A stretch of 64,000 bases of DNA from CAVQBP01 sp963723205 (GTDB lineage Bacteria; Bacteroidota; Ignavibacteria; Ignavibacteriales; Ignavibacteriaceae). Both the position numbers and the translations under genes were made by a program. Of the stretch, positions 9,586 to 19,929 are shown piece after piece; position 1 is the stretch's first letter, and every line of letters starts with the position of its first letter. The notes under the pieces are model-generated. The model saw only the letters and a program-made list of their open reading frames with translations, made no database searches and was not told the origin of the DNA. Location: positions 62,001-126,000 of the forward strand of contig CAVRQC010000024.1 of NCBI GenBank assembly GCA_963723205.1, in the 5' to 3' direction.

Positions 9586-11850
9586 ATGAAAAATCAAACT
9601 GCAGAAGCACTCGATTATCACAGCCAGGGGCGAAAAGGGAAAATTGAAGTAGTGGCAACAAAACCATGTTTAACGTCAAGAGATTTATCTCTTGCATATA
9701 CACCGGGAGTTGCAGAACCTTGCCGCGCGATTGCAAAAAATGAAGATGATGTTTACAAGTATACTGCAAAAGGAAATTTAGTTGCTGTTATATCAAATGG
9801 AACTGCTGTCCTGGGACTTGGCGATATCGGTCCATCAGCCGGCAAACCGGTTATGGAAGGGAAAGGAGTCCTGTTTAAAAGATTCGCTGATATTGATGTT
9901 TTTGACCTCGAATTAAAAAGCAAAGATCCTCAGGAAATTATAAGAGCTGTTCAACTTTTGGAACCTACTTTCGGAGGAATTAATCTTGAAGATATCAAAG
10001 CACCTGAATGTTTTGAAATTGAACAGACTTTAAAAGCTACAATGAATATCCCTGTATTCCACGATGATCAGCATGGTACGGCAATTATTTCCTGTGCTGC
10101 ATTAATAAATGCTGCTGAAGTTACCGGGAAAAAGTTGTCTGATTTGAAAATAGTTGTAAATGGTGCCGGTGCTGCAGCAATCTCTTGCTGCAAATTGTAC
10201 ATGAGTGCTGGTGCAAAAAAAGAAAATATAATTATGTATGATTCGAAAGGCTGCATTCATGTTGGAAGAAAGGATCTAAATAAATACAAGATCGAATTCG
10301 CTACTGAAAAAGACTATGGGAAACTTGCTGACGGGATAGTAGGTGCAGATGTTTTTGTAGGGCTTTCCATTGGTGGTGTAGTTAGTAAAGAGATGGTAAA
10401 AAGCATGGCGCCTAACCCGATAGTTTTCGCTATGGCAAATCCGGATCCCGAAATTACATATGATGATGCAATTTCTGTGAGAGATGATCTGATAATGGCT
10501 ACCGGCAGAAGTGATTTTCCAAACCAGGTAAACAATGTTCTGGGATTTCCATTTATATTCAGGGGTGCTTTGGATGTCCGGGCAACTGCAATTAATGAAG
10601 AAATGAAAATGGCTGCAGTTCGTGCACTTGCAGATTTAACAAAGAAAAAAGTTCCGGAAATGGTTATTAACGCATACGGCGGTGAGGACTTTTCATTTGG
10701 CAAGGAATATATTATTCCTAAACCTTTTGATCCGAGAGTTCTATGGAACGTAGCTCCTGCTGTTGCAAAGGCTGCAATGAAGACAGGTGTTGCCAGGAAA
10801 AATATCGAAGACTGGGTTGCTTACGAAGAGGAATTAAAGGAAAGATTAGGATTATCTAAAGAAGTTATAAGAGTTATGATTCATAAAGCACAAAAGAATC
10901 CTAAAAAAGTTGTATACCCGGAAGGCGAGGAAGAGCAAATTATTAGAGCTGCTCATGTATGTTATTCTGAAAATATTGCAAAACCTGTTCTGCTTGGAAA
11001 TGAATCCAAAATAAAGAAGATGATAAATCAGATAGGTTACAACCAGTCAGAATTTATTATTGAAGATCCGGAAAATAATGAAAAGTCAGCAATGTATGCT
11101 GAAGACTACTACCAGAGACGTCAAAGAAAAGGTGTTTCATTAGTGAAAGCAAAAAGAGTAATGAGATACCCGAATTATTTTGGCTCGATGATGGTTAAAT
11201 TTGGAGATGCAGATGCTCTGATTAGCGGTTTAACTACTGATTATCCTACTACAATCAGACCTGCCTTGCAGTGTGTCGGTGTAAGAAAAGGATTAAATAT
11301 AGTCTCAGGTCTTTATATTGTTGCTGCTAAGAAAAAAGTATATTTCTTTGCCGATACCACAGTCAATACTAATCCAAACTCTGAACAGCTTGCAGAAATA
11401 GCTATTTCTGCGGCTGACACAGTTCAGGAATTCGATATCGTTCCAAAAGTAGCTATGCTTTCATTCAGCAATTTCGGAAGCTCGCCTTATCCCGAAACAA
11501 TTAAAGTTAAGAATGCTGTTCAAATAGTTAAACTAAAAAGACCTGATATTATTATTGATGGAGAAATGCAGGCTGATACTGCTGTTGTACAGGAAATTAT
11601 TGATAATGAGTACCCCTTCTGCAATCTTAAGGGGGGTGCAAATGTTTTAATCTTTCCTGATCTTAACTCAGGGAATATTGCATATAAGCTTATGGCAAGA
11701 ATTGGACAGGCTACTGTAATTGGTCCGATACTTATGGGAATGAAGAATCCTATTCATGTTTTACAGCGCGGTGCAACTGTTGATGATATAATTAATATGA
11801 CTGCTATTGCAGTTGTTGAAGCTGCTCCAAAGAAAAAAATCTTAAATTAA
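9586..11850 (+). CDS. maeB: NADP-dependent malic enzyme, MaeB type (malic domain plus PTA-like domain)
   Basis: 754-aa enzyme that decarboxylates malate to pyruvate with reduction of NAD(P). The N-terminal malic domain shows YTPGVAEPC and the signature GLGDIGPSAGKPVMEGK (about 78-94). An NAD(P)-binding Rossmann domain follows (VVNGAGAAAISCCK, about 185). From about residue 430 the chain is a phosphotransacetylase-like domain, which in MaeB enzymes is regulatory (acetyl-CoA sensing) rather than catalytic. Length is normal for this class. The GH31 gene starts 8 nt after the stop, so the two are likely co-transcribed. Confidence 0.93.
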   Translation: MKNQTAEALDYHSQGRKGKIEVVATKPCLTSRDLSLAYTPGVAEPCRAIAKNEDDVYKYTAKGNLVAVISNGTAVLGLGDIGPSAGKPVMEGKGVLFKRFADIDVFDLELKSKDPQEIIRAVQLLEPTFGGINLEDIKAPECFEIEQTLKATMNIPVFHDDQHGTAIISCAALINAAEVTGKKLSDLKIVVNGAGAAAISCCKLYMSAGAKKENIIMYDSKGCIHVGRKDLNKYKIEFATEKDYGKLADGIVGADVFVGLSIGGVVSKEMVKSMAPNPIVFAMANPDPEITYDDAISVRDDLIMATGRSDFPNQVNNVLGFPFIFRGALDVRATAINEEMKMAAVRALADLTKKKVPEMVINAYGGEDFSFGKEYIIPKPFDPRVLWNVAPAVAKAAMKTGVARKNIEDWVAYEEELKERLGLSKEVIRVMIHKAQKNPKKVVYPEGEEEQIIRAAHVCYSENIAKPVLLGNESKIKKMINQIGYNQSEFIIEDPENNEKSAMYAEDYYQRRQRKGVSLVKAKRVMRYPNYFGSMMVKFGDADALISGLTTDYPTTIRPALQCVGVRKGLNIVSGLYIVAAKKKVYFFADTTVNTNPNSEQLAEIAISAADTVQEFDIVPKVAMLSFSNFGSSPYPETIKVKNAVQIVKLKRPDIIIDGEMQADTAVVQEIIDNEYPFCNLKGGANVLIFPDLNSGNIAYKLMARIGQATVIGPILMGMKNPIHVLQRGATVDDIINMTAIAVVEAAPKKKILN

Positions 11851-11858
11851 TCGTAGAA

Positions 11859-14318
11859 ATGAAACGAAATTTACCTGTTTTAATTTTATTGCTGATTATG
11901 AGTTCGAGAATTTATGCTGAATTTATTTATGCCGGGGATGTTGTAAAATATAAAAAATATGATGACAGGATTGAGTTTCAGCTTACAAACTGCAAATTCA
12001 ATTTATATGTAGTCGATGATAATATTTTCCGTTACCGTTTTACTAATAAAGATGAATTCTCAAAAGCTCCTTCTTATGCTGTAATTTATAATGGAACAAG
12101 TATTAATTATTCCTTTAAAGAGGCTAAAGATTTCTATGAAGTTTCTAATTCTAAATTAATAGCAAGAATTTCGAAATCTCCTTGCAGAGTCAGCATTTTT
12201 GATAAGCAGATGAATTTATTAAACCAGGATGATAAGTCATTCGGAGTCGGTTTCGATTGTAATGAAGTAAGGTGCTTTAAAACATTATTTAAAGATGAAC
12301 AATTTTATGGACTTGGTGAAAAAACAGGTTCTTTAAATAGAACCGGCTCTCAGTATGTAATGTGGAATTCAGATAAACCCCGTTATACAAATGATACCGA
12401 TCCGATTTATCAGTCCATTCCTTTTTTTATCGGCATAAGAACTCTGGCCAACAATTCATCTGAAAAAACTGCTTATGGGATCTTTTTCGATAATACTTAT
12501 AAATCCTATTTTAATATGGGAGCCAGCAATAACCGCTTCTACTGGTTCGGTGCTGAAAAAGGTGAGATGAATTATTATTTTATTTACGGACCTGAAATAA
12601 AAACCGTTATCTCCTCATATACAAAATTAACCGGCAGGATGAAGCTTCCTCCCGAATGGGCTTTAGGCTACCAGCAGAGCAAATGGAGCTACTATCCCGA
12701 ATCCGAAGTAAGAACCCTTGCTAATACATTTCGGAATAAAGATATACCATGTGATGTAATCTATCTGGATATTCATTATATGGATGGTTACAGGGTATTT
12801 ACATGGAACAAAGATAGATTTCCTGAGCCTGAAAAAATGCTGAAGGATTTATATTCCAAAGGTTTTAAAGTTGTATGTATTGTTGATCCCGGTGTTAAAG
12901 CAGATACTACTAATTATCCTCCGGCTAAGGAAGGTTTGGAAAAAAACCTTTTCGCCAAATATCCTGACGGAGTTGTCTACAAGGGAGAAGTGTGGCCTTC
13001 ATGGGCATATTTCCCTGATTTTACAAAAAAAGAGACAAGGGAATGGTGGGGAGAAAAAAACGCAAATCTTATTAAGCAAGGTATTTCGGGAATATGGAAT
13101 GATATGAATGAACCGTCTGCATGGGGGCAGGCTATCCCTGATATTGTGCAGTTTAATGATCATGGATATGGTGCAACTCTGAAAAAAATTCATAATGTTT
13201 ATGCTTTAGAAGAAGCCCGGGCTACTTTCAATGGAATAAAGAAATCTTTTCCGGACAGCCGTCCTTTCATTTTAACACGTGCAGGTTTTTCCGGTATACA
13301 AAGATATGCCGCTGTATGGACAGGGGATAACATGGCAACTGAAGAACATTTGAAATTAGCCTGTGTTATGCCGCAGGGAATGGGTATAAGCGGAATTACA
13401 TTCTGCGGTACGGATGTGGGTGGATTCTTTGGAGCTCCAACTCAAAATCTTTATACACGCTGGATGCAGCTTGGTGCTTTCACTCCTTTTTTCAGACAGC
13501 ATTCCATTATTAATGAAAAAGATAAAGAACCCTGGGCATTCGGTGAACAGGTTGAGTTATGGGTGAAAAATATAATAACACTTAGATACAAACTTTTACC
13601 GTTTTTCTACACAGAATTTTATAATGCTTCACAAACCGGATTACCGATAATGCGGCCGATGTTTCTTAATTACCAAAATGATGAACAGTGTTATTATACC
13701 AATGCTCAATATCAATTTATGATTGGTAAAAATCTGTTGGTTGCTCCGATCGTATCAGAAAATGAAAATTTTAAGAAATTGTATTTGCCTGATGGTAAAT
13801 GGCTTGACTGGTGGAATTCAAAAGTTTACGAAGGAAAACAATGGATTATTGTCGAAGCACCAATGGATCAAATTCCTCTTTTTATAAGAGAAGGAGGTAT
13901 AATTCCTCTTCAGGATAAACAAAATTATGTGGATGAAAAGAACATTACTCAAATGGAGTTTAAAATATTTCCGGATAAAAATTCCGAATATGATCTGTAT
14001 AATGATGACGGTATAAGTACAAATTATCAAAAAGGAGAATTTTCCTTAACCAAACTAAATGTGCAAAAAACCGCTGGCAGCATTAAGATAAGCGTCAATA
14101 AATCCGGTAATTATAGTGACACTCCGAAAGATTTACTTTTTGATATTTATGATACTGATCAGGTTAATTCGGTAATTCTCGATGGAAAAAATATTACAGC
14201 TGCTCAAAATTCTGATGAAATTAAAAATGCAAATGAAGGATTTTATTTCAATAAAGATGAAAATTTACTGAAAGTAAAAGTTAAATATTCTGATAAGATG
14301 GAATTACAAATCCAATAG
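11859..14318 (+). CDS. GH31 family exported alpha-glucosidase
   Basis: 819-aa glycoside hydrolase with a signal peptide (about 1-20). The GH31 nucleophile is D415 in GIWNDMNEPS and the acid/base is D490 in WTGDN. An N-terminal galactose-mutarotase-like sandwich (about 25-250, with FYGLGEKTG) and C-terminal sandwiches surround the barrel. GH31 enzymes release terminal alpha-linked glucose or xylose; alpha-glucosidase is the default reading. The start lies 8 nt behind maeB with only a weak ribosome site, which fits co-transcription. Export suggests periplasmic degradation of alpha-glucans. Confidence 0.9.
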   Translation: MKRNLPVLILLLIMSSRIYAEFIYAGDVVKYKKYDDRIEFQLTNCKFNLYVVDDNIFRYRFTNKDEFSKAPSYAVIYNGTSINYSFKEAKDFYEVSNSKLIARISKSPCRVSIFDKQMNLLNQDDKSFGVGFDCNEVRCFKTLFKDEQFYGLGEKTGSLNRTGSQYVMWNSDKPRYTNDTDPIYQSIPFFIGIRTLANNSSEKTAYGIFFDNTYKSYFNMGASNNRFYWFGAEKGEMNYYFIYGPEIKTVISSYTKLTGRMKLPPEWALGYQQSKWSYYPESEVRTLANTFRNKDIPCDVIYLDIHYMDGYRVFTWNKDRFPEPEKMLKDLYSKGFKVVCIVDPGVKADTTNYPPAKEGLEKNLFAKYPDGVVYKGEVWPSWAYFPDFTKKETREWWGEKNANLIKQGISGIWNDMNEPSAWGQAIPDIVQFNDHGYGATLKKIHNVYALEEARATFNGIKKSFPDSRPFILTRAGFSGIQRYAAVWTGDNMATEEHLKLACVMPQGMGISGITFCGTDVGGFFGAPTQNLYTRWMQLGAFTPFFRQHSIINEKDKEPWAFGEQVELWVKNIITLRYKLLPFFYTEFYNASQTGLPIMRPMFLNYQNDEQCYYTNAQYQFMIGKNLLVAPIVSENENFKKLYLPDGKWLDWWNSKVYEGKQWIIVEAPMDQIPLFIREGGIIPLQDKQNYVDEKNITQMEFKIFPDKNSEYDLYNDDGISTNYQKGEFSLTKLNVQKTAGSIKISVNKSGNYSDTPKDLLFDIYDTDQVNSVILDGKNITAAQNSDEIKNANEGFYFNKDENLLKVKVKYSDKMELQIQ

Positions 14319-14413
14319 TATTTCCTATAGTAGATGCCGTAACATAATATTTCATCTCTTAATTATTTATATTTCGATGCTTTATGTTTGTTTCATCAAA
14401 CTAAATCCATCAC

Positions 14414-17029
14414 ATGACATTTTATCGAATATTTTTCTTTTTAATTTTTCTGCTCTTTTACAATTCTGCTTTTCCCCAAGATGGATCTGAAAATAATTTA
14501 ACAGAAATTGTTCCGAATAAAAATTTAAATATCTCGGGTTTCAGTAAATTTTTTCTGGGGAATGATTGGAGAAAATTATGGACGACACCAATTAAAATTA
14601 AAATATTAAATCTAAATGATTTCGACGGCGGATTATTCCCGGTTCAAGAGTTATCCGGCAGCGATTCAAAATCAATTTTATTCCGAAGTAAAAAAGGAAA
14701 TATCTGGAAGTTCAGTTCGTTAACTATTGATCCTGGTAAAATTTTTCCAAAGGAAGTCGTTGAAAATTTATCAGATAAAGTTTTACACGACCAGATAAGC
14801 ATTCTTAATCCTTTCGCTCCACTTGTTATGAATTCAATATTAAATGGGATTGATTCATCAAACAAAAAAACTATATTGGTTTTCATGCCGGCTAACAGCT
14901 GCTTGGGAAAGTTTCAAAATGAATTTGGAAGCTTACCAGGTATTCTTGAAAATCAATCTGAATGTATTGAGCAGACAGATTCCTCCAAAATAATTAATAC
15001 TTATTCTCTTTTGGATAAAATTGAAAGCGGGAGCAACATAACAATCGATTCAAAAAGATTTTTAAAAGAGAGATTGATTGATATTTTTTCAGGTGACTGG
15101 AACAGGGGGCCCGAAAAATGGTTCTGGGAAAAAAGTGAAAACGGGAATGATATCATTTGGATACCTGTTCCAAAGGAAAGAATCCTTGCATTTTCAAAGA
15201 TTGATGGATTATTTGGTAAATCCGGAGTCATTCTTGTTCCGCAATTATGCAGCTTTAGTGAAGATTATCCGGATATCAAAAAGATAACTTATAGTGGAAG
15301 GTTTTTAGATAGAAGAATTTTAACCAGCCTTAATAAATATACCTGGGATTCTGTTACAAATGATTTGTATTCAAAACTTAACGATTCGATTATTATTAAT
15401 TCAGTAAATAAGCTGCCTTCTGAAGATATTAATCATGAAAGATTTAAAAAGGACCTGATTTCACGAAGAAATAAGCTCCCTGAAATTTCAAATGATTTTT
15501 ATAAATTAGTCAATGAAGTAGCTGATATTTATGCCACTTCAAAAAATGATTCAGCCGAAGTAAACCGTTTGAATAATAATTTAACCGAAGTATCATTGTA
15601 TAAGAAGCCGGGAAAAAGAATTCAAGGAATATCAAAAAGATATTTTAATAAAACATTCGAAAATAATATAACTGATGAAATAAGAATTCATCTTGGAGAT
15701 GGAAATGATGAAGCACTAATAAAAGGCAATGTTGATGAAAGTCCCATGGTAAGAATTATCGCTGGAGAAGGAAATACAAAGATTCAGGATAGTTCGGTTG
15801 TAAACGGATATTTGTTCTCATTCATTCCAATTCCTGCAGCTGAAAATAAAACCGAATTTTACGAAAGCAGCAGAATCGCTAATATTACCCCGATTAAAAA
15901 TACGGGTATGTTCTACAATGAATATTCTGAGCCTGTGATAAATAAAAATATTTATGATATTGGTATAGATACAAATCAAAAAGACAGGGGGCATGAATGG
16001 CTTTTCCTCCCCGAATTTTCATACGATGAAAATAATGGCTTTGTCTTCGGCGGGGGACCATTACTGTACAAATATGATTTTGGTTTTGTTCCTTTTAAAT
16101 ACCGGATGTCTTTAACTGCTTCATATGCGACACGATCACAGGGCATAAATATTTTTTATGACGGAGATTTTTATTCTTTAATTAAAAATGTTGATGTGGG
16201 TTTAAATTTCAAAAAATCGGATCTGGATTTAATTAAGTTCTTTGGTTACGGAAATGAAACTACTTTTAAAAAAGAACTCGATTCAAAAGATTTTTACCTT
16301 TTAAAACAACAGTTAATAGGGTTTTACCCTCATATTAATCTTAAAATATCCAGCATCTTTTCTTACACATTAGGGCTTTCTTTAGAAAATTCAGATATAT
16401 CTTTAAGAAATAGTGAACTTCTTCTGAAAAACTTTCCTTACGCTCGATATGGTATTGGGCGCTTTAATATTGCAGGTATAAATACATCTTTAGAATATGA
16501 TTACGGTGATCAAATATATAATACTTTCAGAGGATATCACTTTAAATTAACCCAGGAATATTTTCCAAAGCTGCTTGATAATAGAAATGACTTTACAAAA
16601 ACAAGTGTTGATATTCGTGCTTTCTTTACCGGTAATATATTTACCGAGACAACCTTTGCATTAAGAGGTGCAGGAGAAAAAATATGGGGAAAATTTCCAG
16701 TATATAAATCTGTCTTTATGGGAGGCAATAATAACCTTCCGGGTTACAGCCGTGAAAGATTTGCCGGTAATGCATCTTTATTCGGTCAATTTGAATTAAG
16801 GTTTTTAATTAAAGAATTAGAGATTATCTTAAAAGAAAAATTGGGAATGTCACTATTTACTGAAGCAGGGAGAGTTTTTACTGATTCGGATAATTCAAAA
16901 AGATGGCATCCCTCTTATGGTTTTGGATTCTGGTCTTCACTTATACAGAGAAAAATTAATCTTTCTCTAACCTTTGCTTTTTCTCCTGAAGGAATGAATA
17001 TGTATGCTGATACAAAGTTTTTGTTTTAA
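14414..17029 (+). CDS. BamA/TamA-like outer-membrane protein with a large N-terminal domain
   Basis: 871-aa exported protein (signal peptide about 1-22). The last 340 residues are an Omp85-type beta barrel: alternating strands, the loop-6-like motif NLPGYSRERFAGN at about 774-786, and a terminal aromatic residue (TKFLF). The N-terminal half is not made of ordinary POTRA repeats. It resembles the uncharacterised region starting WRKLWTTPIKI and containing SGDWNRGPEKWFWE that I recall from other Bacteroidota BamA-like proteins, and may have a kinase-like fold (inference). The role may be outer-membrane assembly or export. It is convergent with the M28 peptidase gene, 21 nt away. Confidence 0.7.
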   Translation: MTFYRIFFFLIFLLFYNSAFPQDGSENNLTEIVPNKNLNISGFSKFFLGNDWRKLWTTPIKIKILNLNDFDGGLFPVQELSGSDSKSILFRSKKGNIWKFSSLTIDPGKIFPKEVVENLSDKVLHDQISILNPFAPLVMNSILNGIDSSNKKTILVFMPANSCLGKFQNEFGSLPGILENQSECIEQTDSSKIINTYSLLDKIESGSNITIDSKRFLKERLIDIFSGDWNRGPEKWFWEKSENGNDIIWIPVPKERILAFSKIDGLFGKSGVILVPQLCSFSEDYPDIKKITYSGRFLDRRILTSLNKYTWDSVTNDLYSKLNDSIIINSVNKLPSEDINHERFKKDLISRRNKLPEISNDFYKLVNEVADIYATSKNDSAEVNRLNNNLTEVSLYKKPGKRIQGISKRYFNKTFENNITDEIRIHLGDGNDEALIKGNVDESPMVRIIAGEGNTKIQDSSVVNGYLFSFIPIPAAENKTEFYESSRIANITPIKNTGMFYNEYSEPVINKNIYDIGIDTNQKDRGHEWLFLPEFSYDENNGFVFGGGPLLYKYDFGFVPFKYRMSLTASYATRSQGINIFYDGDFYSLIKNVDVGLNFKKSDLDLIKFFGYGNETTFKKELDSKDFYLLKQQLIGFYPHINLKISSIFSYTLGLSLENSDISLRNSELLLKNFPYARYGIGRFNIAGINTSLEYDYGDQIYNTFRGYHFKLTQEYFPKLLDNRNDFTKTSVDIRAFFTGNIFTETTFALRGAGEKIWGKFPVYKSVFMGGNNNLPGYSRERFAGNASLFGQFELRFLIKELEIILKEKLGMSLFTEAGRVFTDSDNSKRWHPSYGFGFWSSLIQRKINLSLTFAFSPEGMNMYADTKFLF

Positions 17030-17050
17030 TGATCAAATGTTTATCTGTTT

Positions 17051-18412
17051 TTATCTTATAGGATAAGGGAAAACAGGAAGGCTTGTATGTCCCTTTTTAT
17101 CAACCGACTGTACCGCAAAGAAATAATTATCTTTTGAATAGGGAAGTGCAGCTGTTGTATCATTTACAAAAAATCTTTTCTGCCAGACAGGCTGATCAGT
17201 TTCTCTCAAAAGTATGTAATATCCGGCAGGGGATTTACCTTCCGGAGGCTGCCATTCGAGTCTACTGAAGTTAGTGAGTTCTCTTGTATCTATACCGACA
17301 TTTTCCGGTTCAGCCGGTGCAAAAGCAAGATTTGCCAGGGCAGCAAGATTTACTGCTGTAATCTTTCTAACATATTCATAATCTACAAACTCTGGTAAAT
17401 CACCATACTGAATTCCATTTTCAGTTCTTACATCCTGATGCTGATGATCATAATTCTCATTCATTTCACATAGCCGGACTGCAGGAAAGCCTAACTTATT
17501 AAATGAAATATGATCTCCGCCTCTTAAAAATCTATCAATACGATAAATTAAATTTACTTTTACCTGATCAACATATTCCTCTCCGACTTCTTTGATGTAT
17601 CTGGCAAGCTCCCTGGATTTGCTGTTGTTTTCACCACTTGTATATTTCCTGGTTTTAGCCATTTCATTTGTCTCATAAAGCGGTACACCTTCGCTGAAGA
17701 CTCTGAAGTTTATATTATCTTTTAATAAAGTGCCGCCTGAAATGCTGCTGCCTACCATATCATTATTTAAAACAGCTATTAAATTCCAGTTTTTATCTTT
17801 TGCTTTTTCTGCTAAATGCTCTGATCCAAATAATCCCTGTTCCTCTCCGCATACCGCAGCGAAAATTATTGTGGATGGAAATTGATGCTTTGACAAAACC
17901 CGGGCAAGCTCCAGTACAGCTGCAGCACCGGAAGCGTCATCATCGGCACCGGGTGCATTACTGGAATCGTCCATGACATTTGTCGCTCTTGAATCCAGGT
18001 GTCCGCTGATAATAAATATCCTGCTGTCATAAGTATCGGTACCTTTTAATACAGCAAGAACATTTTTCAGTAAAGTTTTCCTTGTGATTCTTTTCCCGTC
18101 CGGTTCAACTTCAAATGTATCATACATTACCTTTAACCTGCCGTCCGAATTTTTTGTATAATCTTCAAATTCTGATTTAACCCATCTTCTGGCTGCACCA
18201 ATACCTCTTGTATTACTCACTGTATCGCTGAAGGTATGTCTTGTTCCAAAACCTGCAAGAGTTTCTATATCTGATTTAATATTGTCAGCGCTTACACTGT
18301 TTACCATATCTAAAATAGCTGTATCTCTCACAAAGTTCTCCGGTTGAGAATGAATATAAAAAGGCGCCAAAAATATAAACAATAACATGCAAAGATAGTT
18401 TTTTTTATTCAC
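17051..18412 (-). CDS. M28 family zinc aminopeptidase, exported
   Basis: 453-aa metallopeptidase with a signal peptide (about 1-22). Active-site residues of the M28 family are visible: H138 in SGHLDSRA, the aspartates of GADDDASGAAA (about 157-159), the catalytic and metal-binding EE pair at 190-191 (CGEEQGLFGSEH), D218 in NNDMVG, and a late histidine in NYDHQHQDV. After about residue 365 a fibronectin type III-like domain follows. It likely removes N-terminal residues from peptides outside the inner membrane. It has its own 166-nt upstream region, downstream of crtW on the same strand, and may not belong to the carotenoid operon. Confidence 0.88.
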   Translation of the reverse strand: MNKKNYLCMLLFIFLAPFYIHSQPENFVRDTAILDMVNSVSADNIKSDIETLAGFGTRHTFSDTVSNTRGIGAARRWVKSEFEDYTKNSDGRLKVMYDTFEVEPDGKRITRKTLLKNVLAVLKGTDTYDSRIFIISGHLDSRATNVMDDSSNAPGADDDASGAAAVLELARVLSKHQFPSTIIFAAVCGEEQGLFGSEHLAEKAKDKNWNLIAVLNNDMVGSSISGGTLLKDNINFRVFSEGVPLYETNEMAKTRKYTSGENNSKSRELARYIKEVGEEYVDQVKVNLIYRIDRFLRGGDHISFNKLGFPAVRLCEMNENYDHQHQDVRTENGIQYGDLPEFVDYEYVRKITAVNLAALANLAFAPAEPENVGIDTRELTNFSRLEWQPPEGKSPAGYYILLRETDQPVWQKRFFVNDTTAALPYSKDNYFFAVQSVDKKGHTSLPVFPYPIR

Positions 18413-18578
18413 CAGTTTTCTGCCTTAACAAATTGTTAAAAAAATAAAAGTTAGTCCAACAATATTAAAAAATAAGCTTAAAAAGATAAAATCAATTGGA
18501 CATAATACTGAAGTTAACAATAAATTTGAAAAAAACTTTCGTTATTAATCAGATCTCTAAGAACATAATTATTTTTAA

Positions 18579-19247
18579 TCATTTTGTCTTGTATAACTGC
18601 CACCAGGGAATGCCGGGATTTTCATGATGTTCAAAATGATATCCGAAAAAATAGCATGACAGCATAGCCCACAGATGATTTTTATTCTGGGTTCTTGCAT
18701 TATGTGGCTGCATGTCTTTTACATGGGGTCTTTTGTGAGGAAGATAAGTGCCGAAGAAAAATAATTGAAAGGTGCTTAGAAAAGCGGGTAATACCCAGAA
18801 CATTAAAATATTTATTTCATTAAACCAGATTTTAAAGATATTAAAAATGATTCCCATTGAGACAATTTGAAGAATTGTAGTATATTTCCATAAAAATAAA
18901 CCCCACCATTGGAAAAAATTTTGAGATCCTGAAGAAAAATCAGGATCGTTTTCTGTTCCCGGAAATTTATGATGATGCATATGATTTTTTATCAGCTTGT
19001 CATATGACATACACGCAAATAAAAAAGTTGAAAGCTGACCAAATAGTTTATTTAATCTCTTATTTTTGCTCAATGTTCCATGCATTGAATCATGAGCAGT
19101 AATAAAAAGCCCGGTAAATAAATAAGCCTGAATAAAAACATTTAAGTAAAAAAACGGATCTAAGAAATTCACTTTTAGGTAAATTAAAGAAAATATCAGA
19201 TGTATTAACCATGCAGATATTATTATTACTGCTATTAAAATTCCCAT
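18579..19247 (-). CDS. crtW: CrtW-type beta-carotene ketolase
   Basis: 222-aa integral membrane di-iron enzyme of the fatty-acid-desaturase superfamily. Histidine boxes are HDSMH (52-56), HMHHH (88-92) and HFEHH (204-208), with the CrtW-typical FFGTYLPHK and the ending NPGIPWWQL. CrtW adds a 4-keto group to a beta-ionone ring. It is the last gene of the carotenoid operon, 10 nt behind cruF. AAGGA before the ATG supports the start. Because the cluster has only a small membrane cyclase plus end-group hydratase, the ketolated ring would be on a monocyclic carotene. Confidence 0.85.
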   Translation of the reverse strand: MGILIAVIIISAWLIHLIFSLIYLKVNFLDPFFYLNVFIQAYLFTGLFITAHDSMHGTLSKNKRLNKLFGQLSTFLFACMSYDKLIKNHMHHHKFPGTENDPDFSSGSQNFFQWWGLFLWKYTTILQIVSMGIIFNIFKIWFNEINILMFWVLPAFLSTFQLFFFGTYLPHKRPHVKDMQPHNARTQNKNHLWAMLSCYFFGYHFEHHENPGIPWWQLYKTK

Positions 19248-19257
19248 TAAAAATCCT

Positions 19258-19929
19258 TCATGAAAAATAATTCAATCCTATAAAGAAAATCATCTGAGCA
19301 TAAAAGTAATGTTTAGGCAAAGTGTTATTTGAACTAATGTTAAGCAGATTGAAAAATATTGAAGATAAAAATGAAATGATAAACCAGGCTATATAATTCT
19401 GAAGAGGTATAACGTCCCATTGCCAGAACCAATATCCAAACTTGAATGCAACCGGCTCCAGTGCTAAATCAAAGATAACAGCTAATAATCCAGCAATAAG
19501 TGAAGAATACAAAAAGTGTTTGGAAAATATTTTAGAAATAATAATTGCACCTAATATTATAACAACCCAATTCAAGCCGATTATAAAAGGCACATCAAAA
19601 ATTTTGGGACCTAATACAAATCCATATGAATACTCACCGAATATAATTCCGGTCTTCACTCCTATTACTTCAAGAATAAAAGTTATAATATATGTTATAA
19701 TTAGCCACGTAAGTAATTTCTTCCTTTTTTCTTTTATGCAGGGATAAAGGACAAGAAGACAGGCAAAGAACAAACCATAAGGAGTAATCCGGAGCATTAA
19801 ACCTTTTGTTAAATCCCACAAATGCCAGATGATCCCTGCAGTAAAAAATAAATAAATAACAATTACTGCATAAAGATTTTTTATATCTTCCGGCCTTTCC
19901 AGTAAATATTTTTCATTTTGTTTTGCCAT
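19258..19929 (-). CDS. cruF: CruF-like carotenoid 1',2'-hydratase (DUF422)
   Basis: 223-aa membrane protein with about seven hydrophobic segments. The family core is visible: EVIGVKTGIIFGEYSYGFVLG, then FDVPFIIGLNWVVI, then DLALEPVAFKFGYWFW. CruF and its haloarchaeal relative hydrate the terminal double bond of the open psi end, giving the tertiary 1'-hydroxyl that is later glycosylated. The ATG at 19929 lies 49 nt inside the preceding glycosyltransferase gene, a strong sign of coupling. (DUF422 also contains the archaeal CruF homologues, so end-group specificity is inferred from context.). Confidence 0.8.
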   Translation of the reverse strand: MAKQNEKYLLERPEDIKNLYAVIVIYLFFTAGIIWHLWDLTKGLMLRITPYGLFFACLLVLYPCIKEKRKKLLTWLIITYIITFILEVIGVKTGIIFGEYSYGFVLGPKIFDVPFIIGLNWVVIILGAIIISKIFSKHFLYSSLIAGLLAVIFDLALEPVAFKFGYWFWQWDVIPLQNYIAWFIISFLSSIFFNLLNISSNNTLPKHYFYAQMIFFIGLNYFS

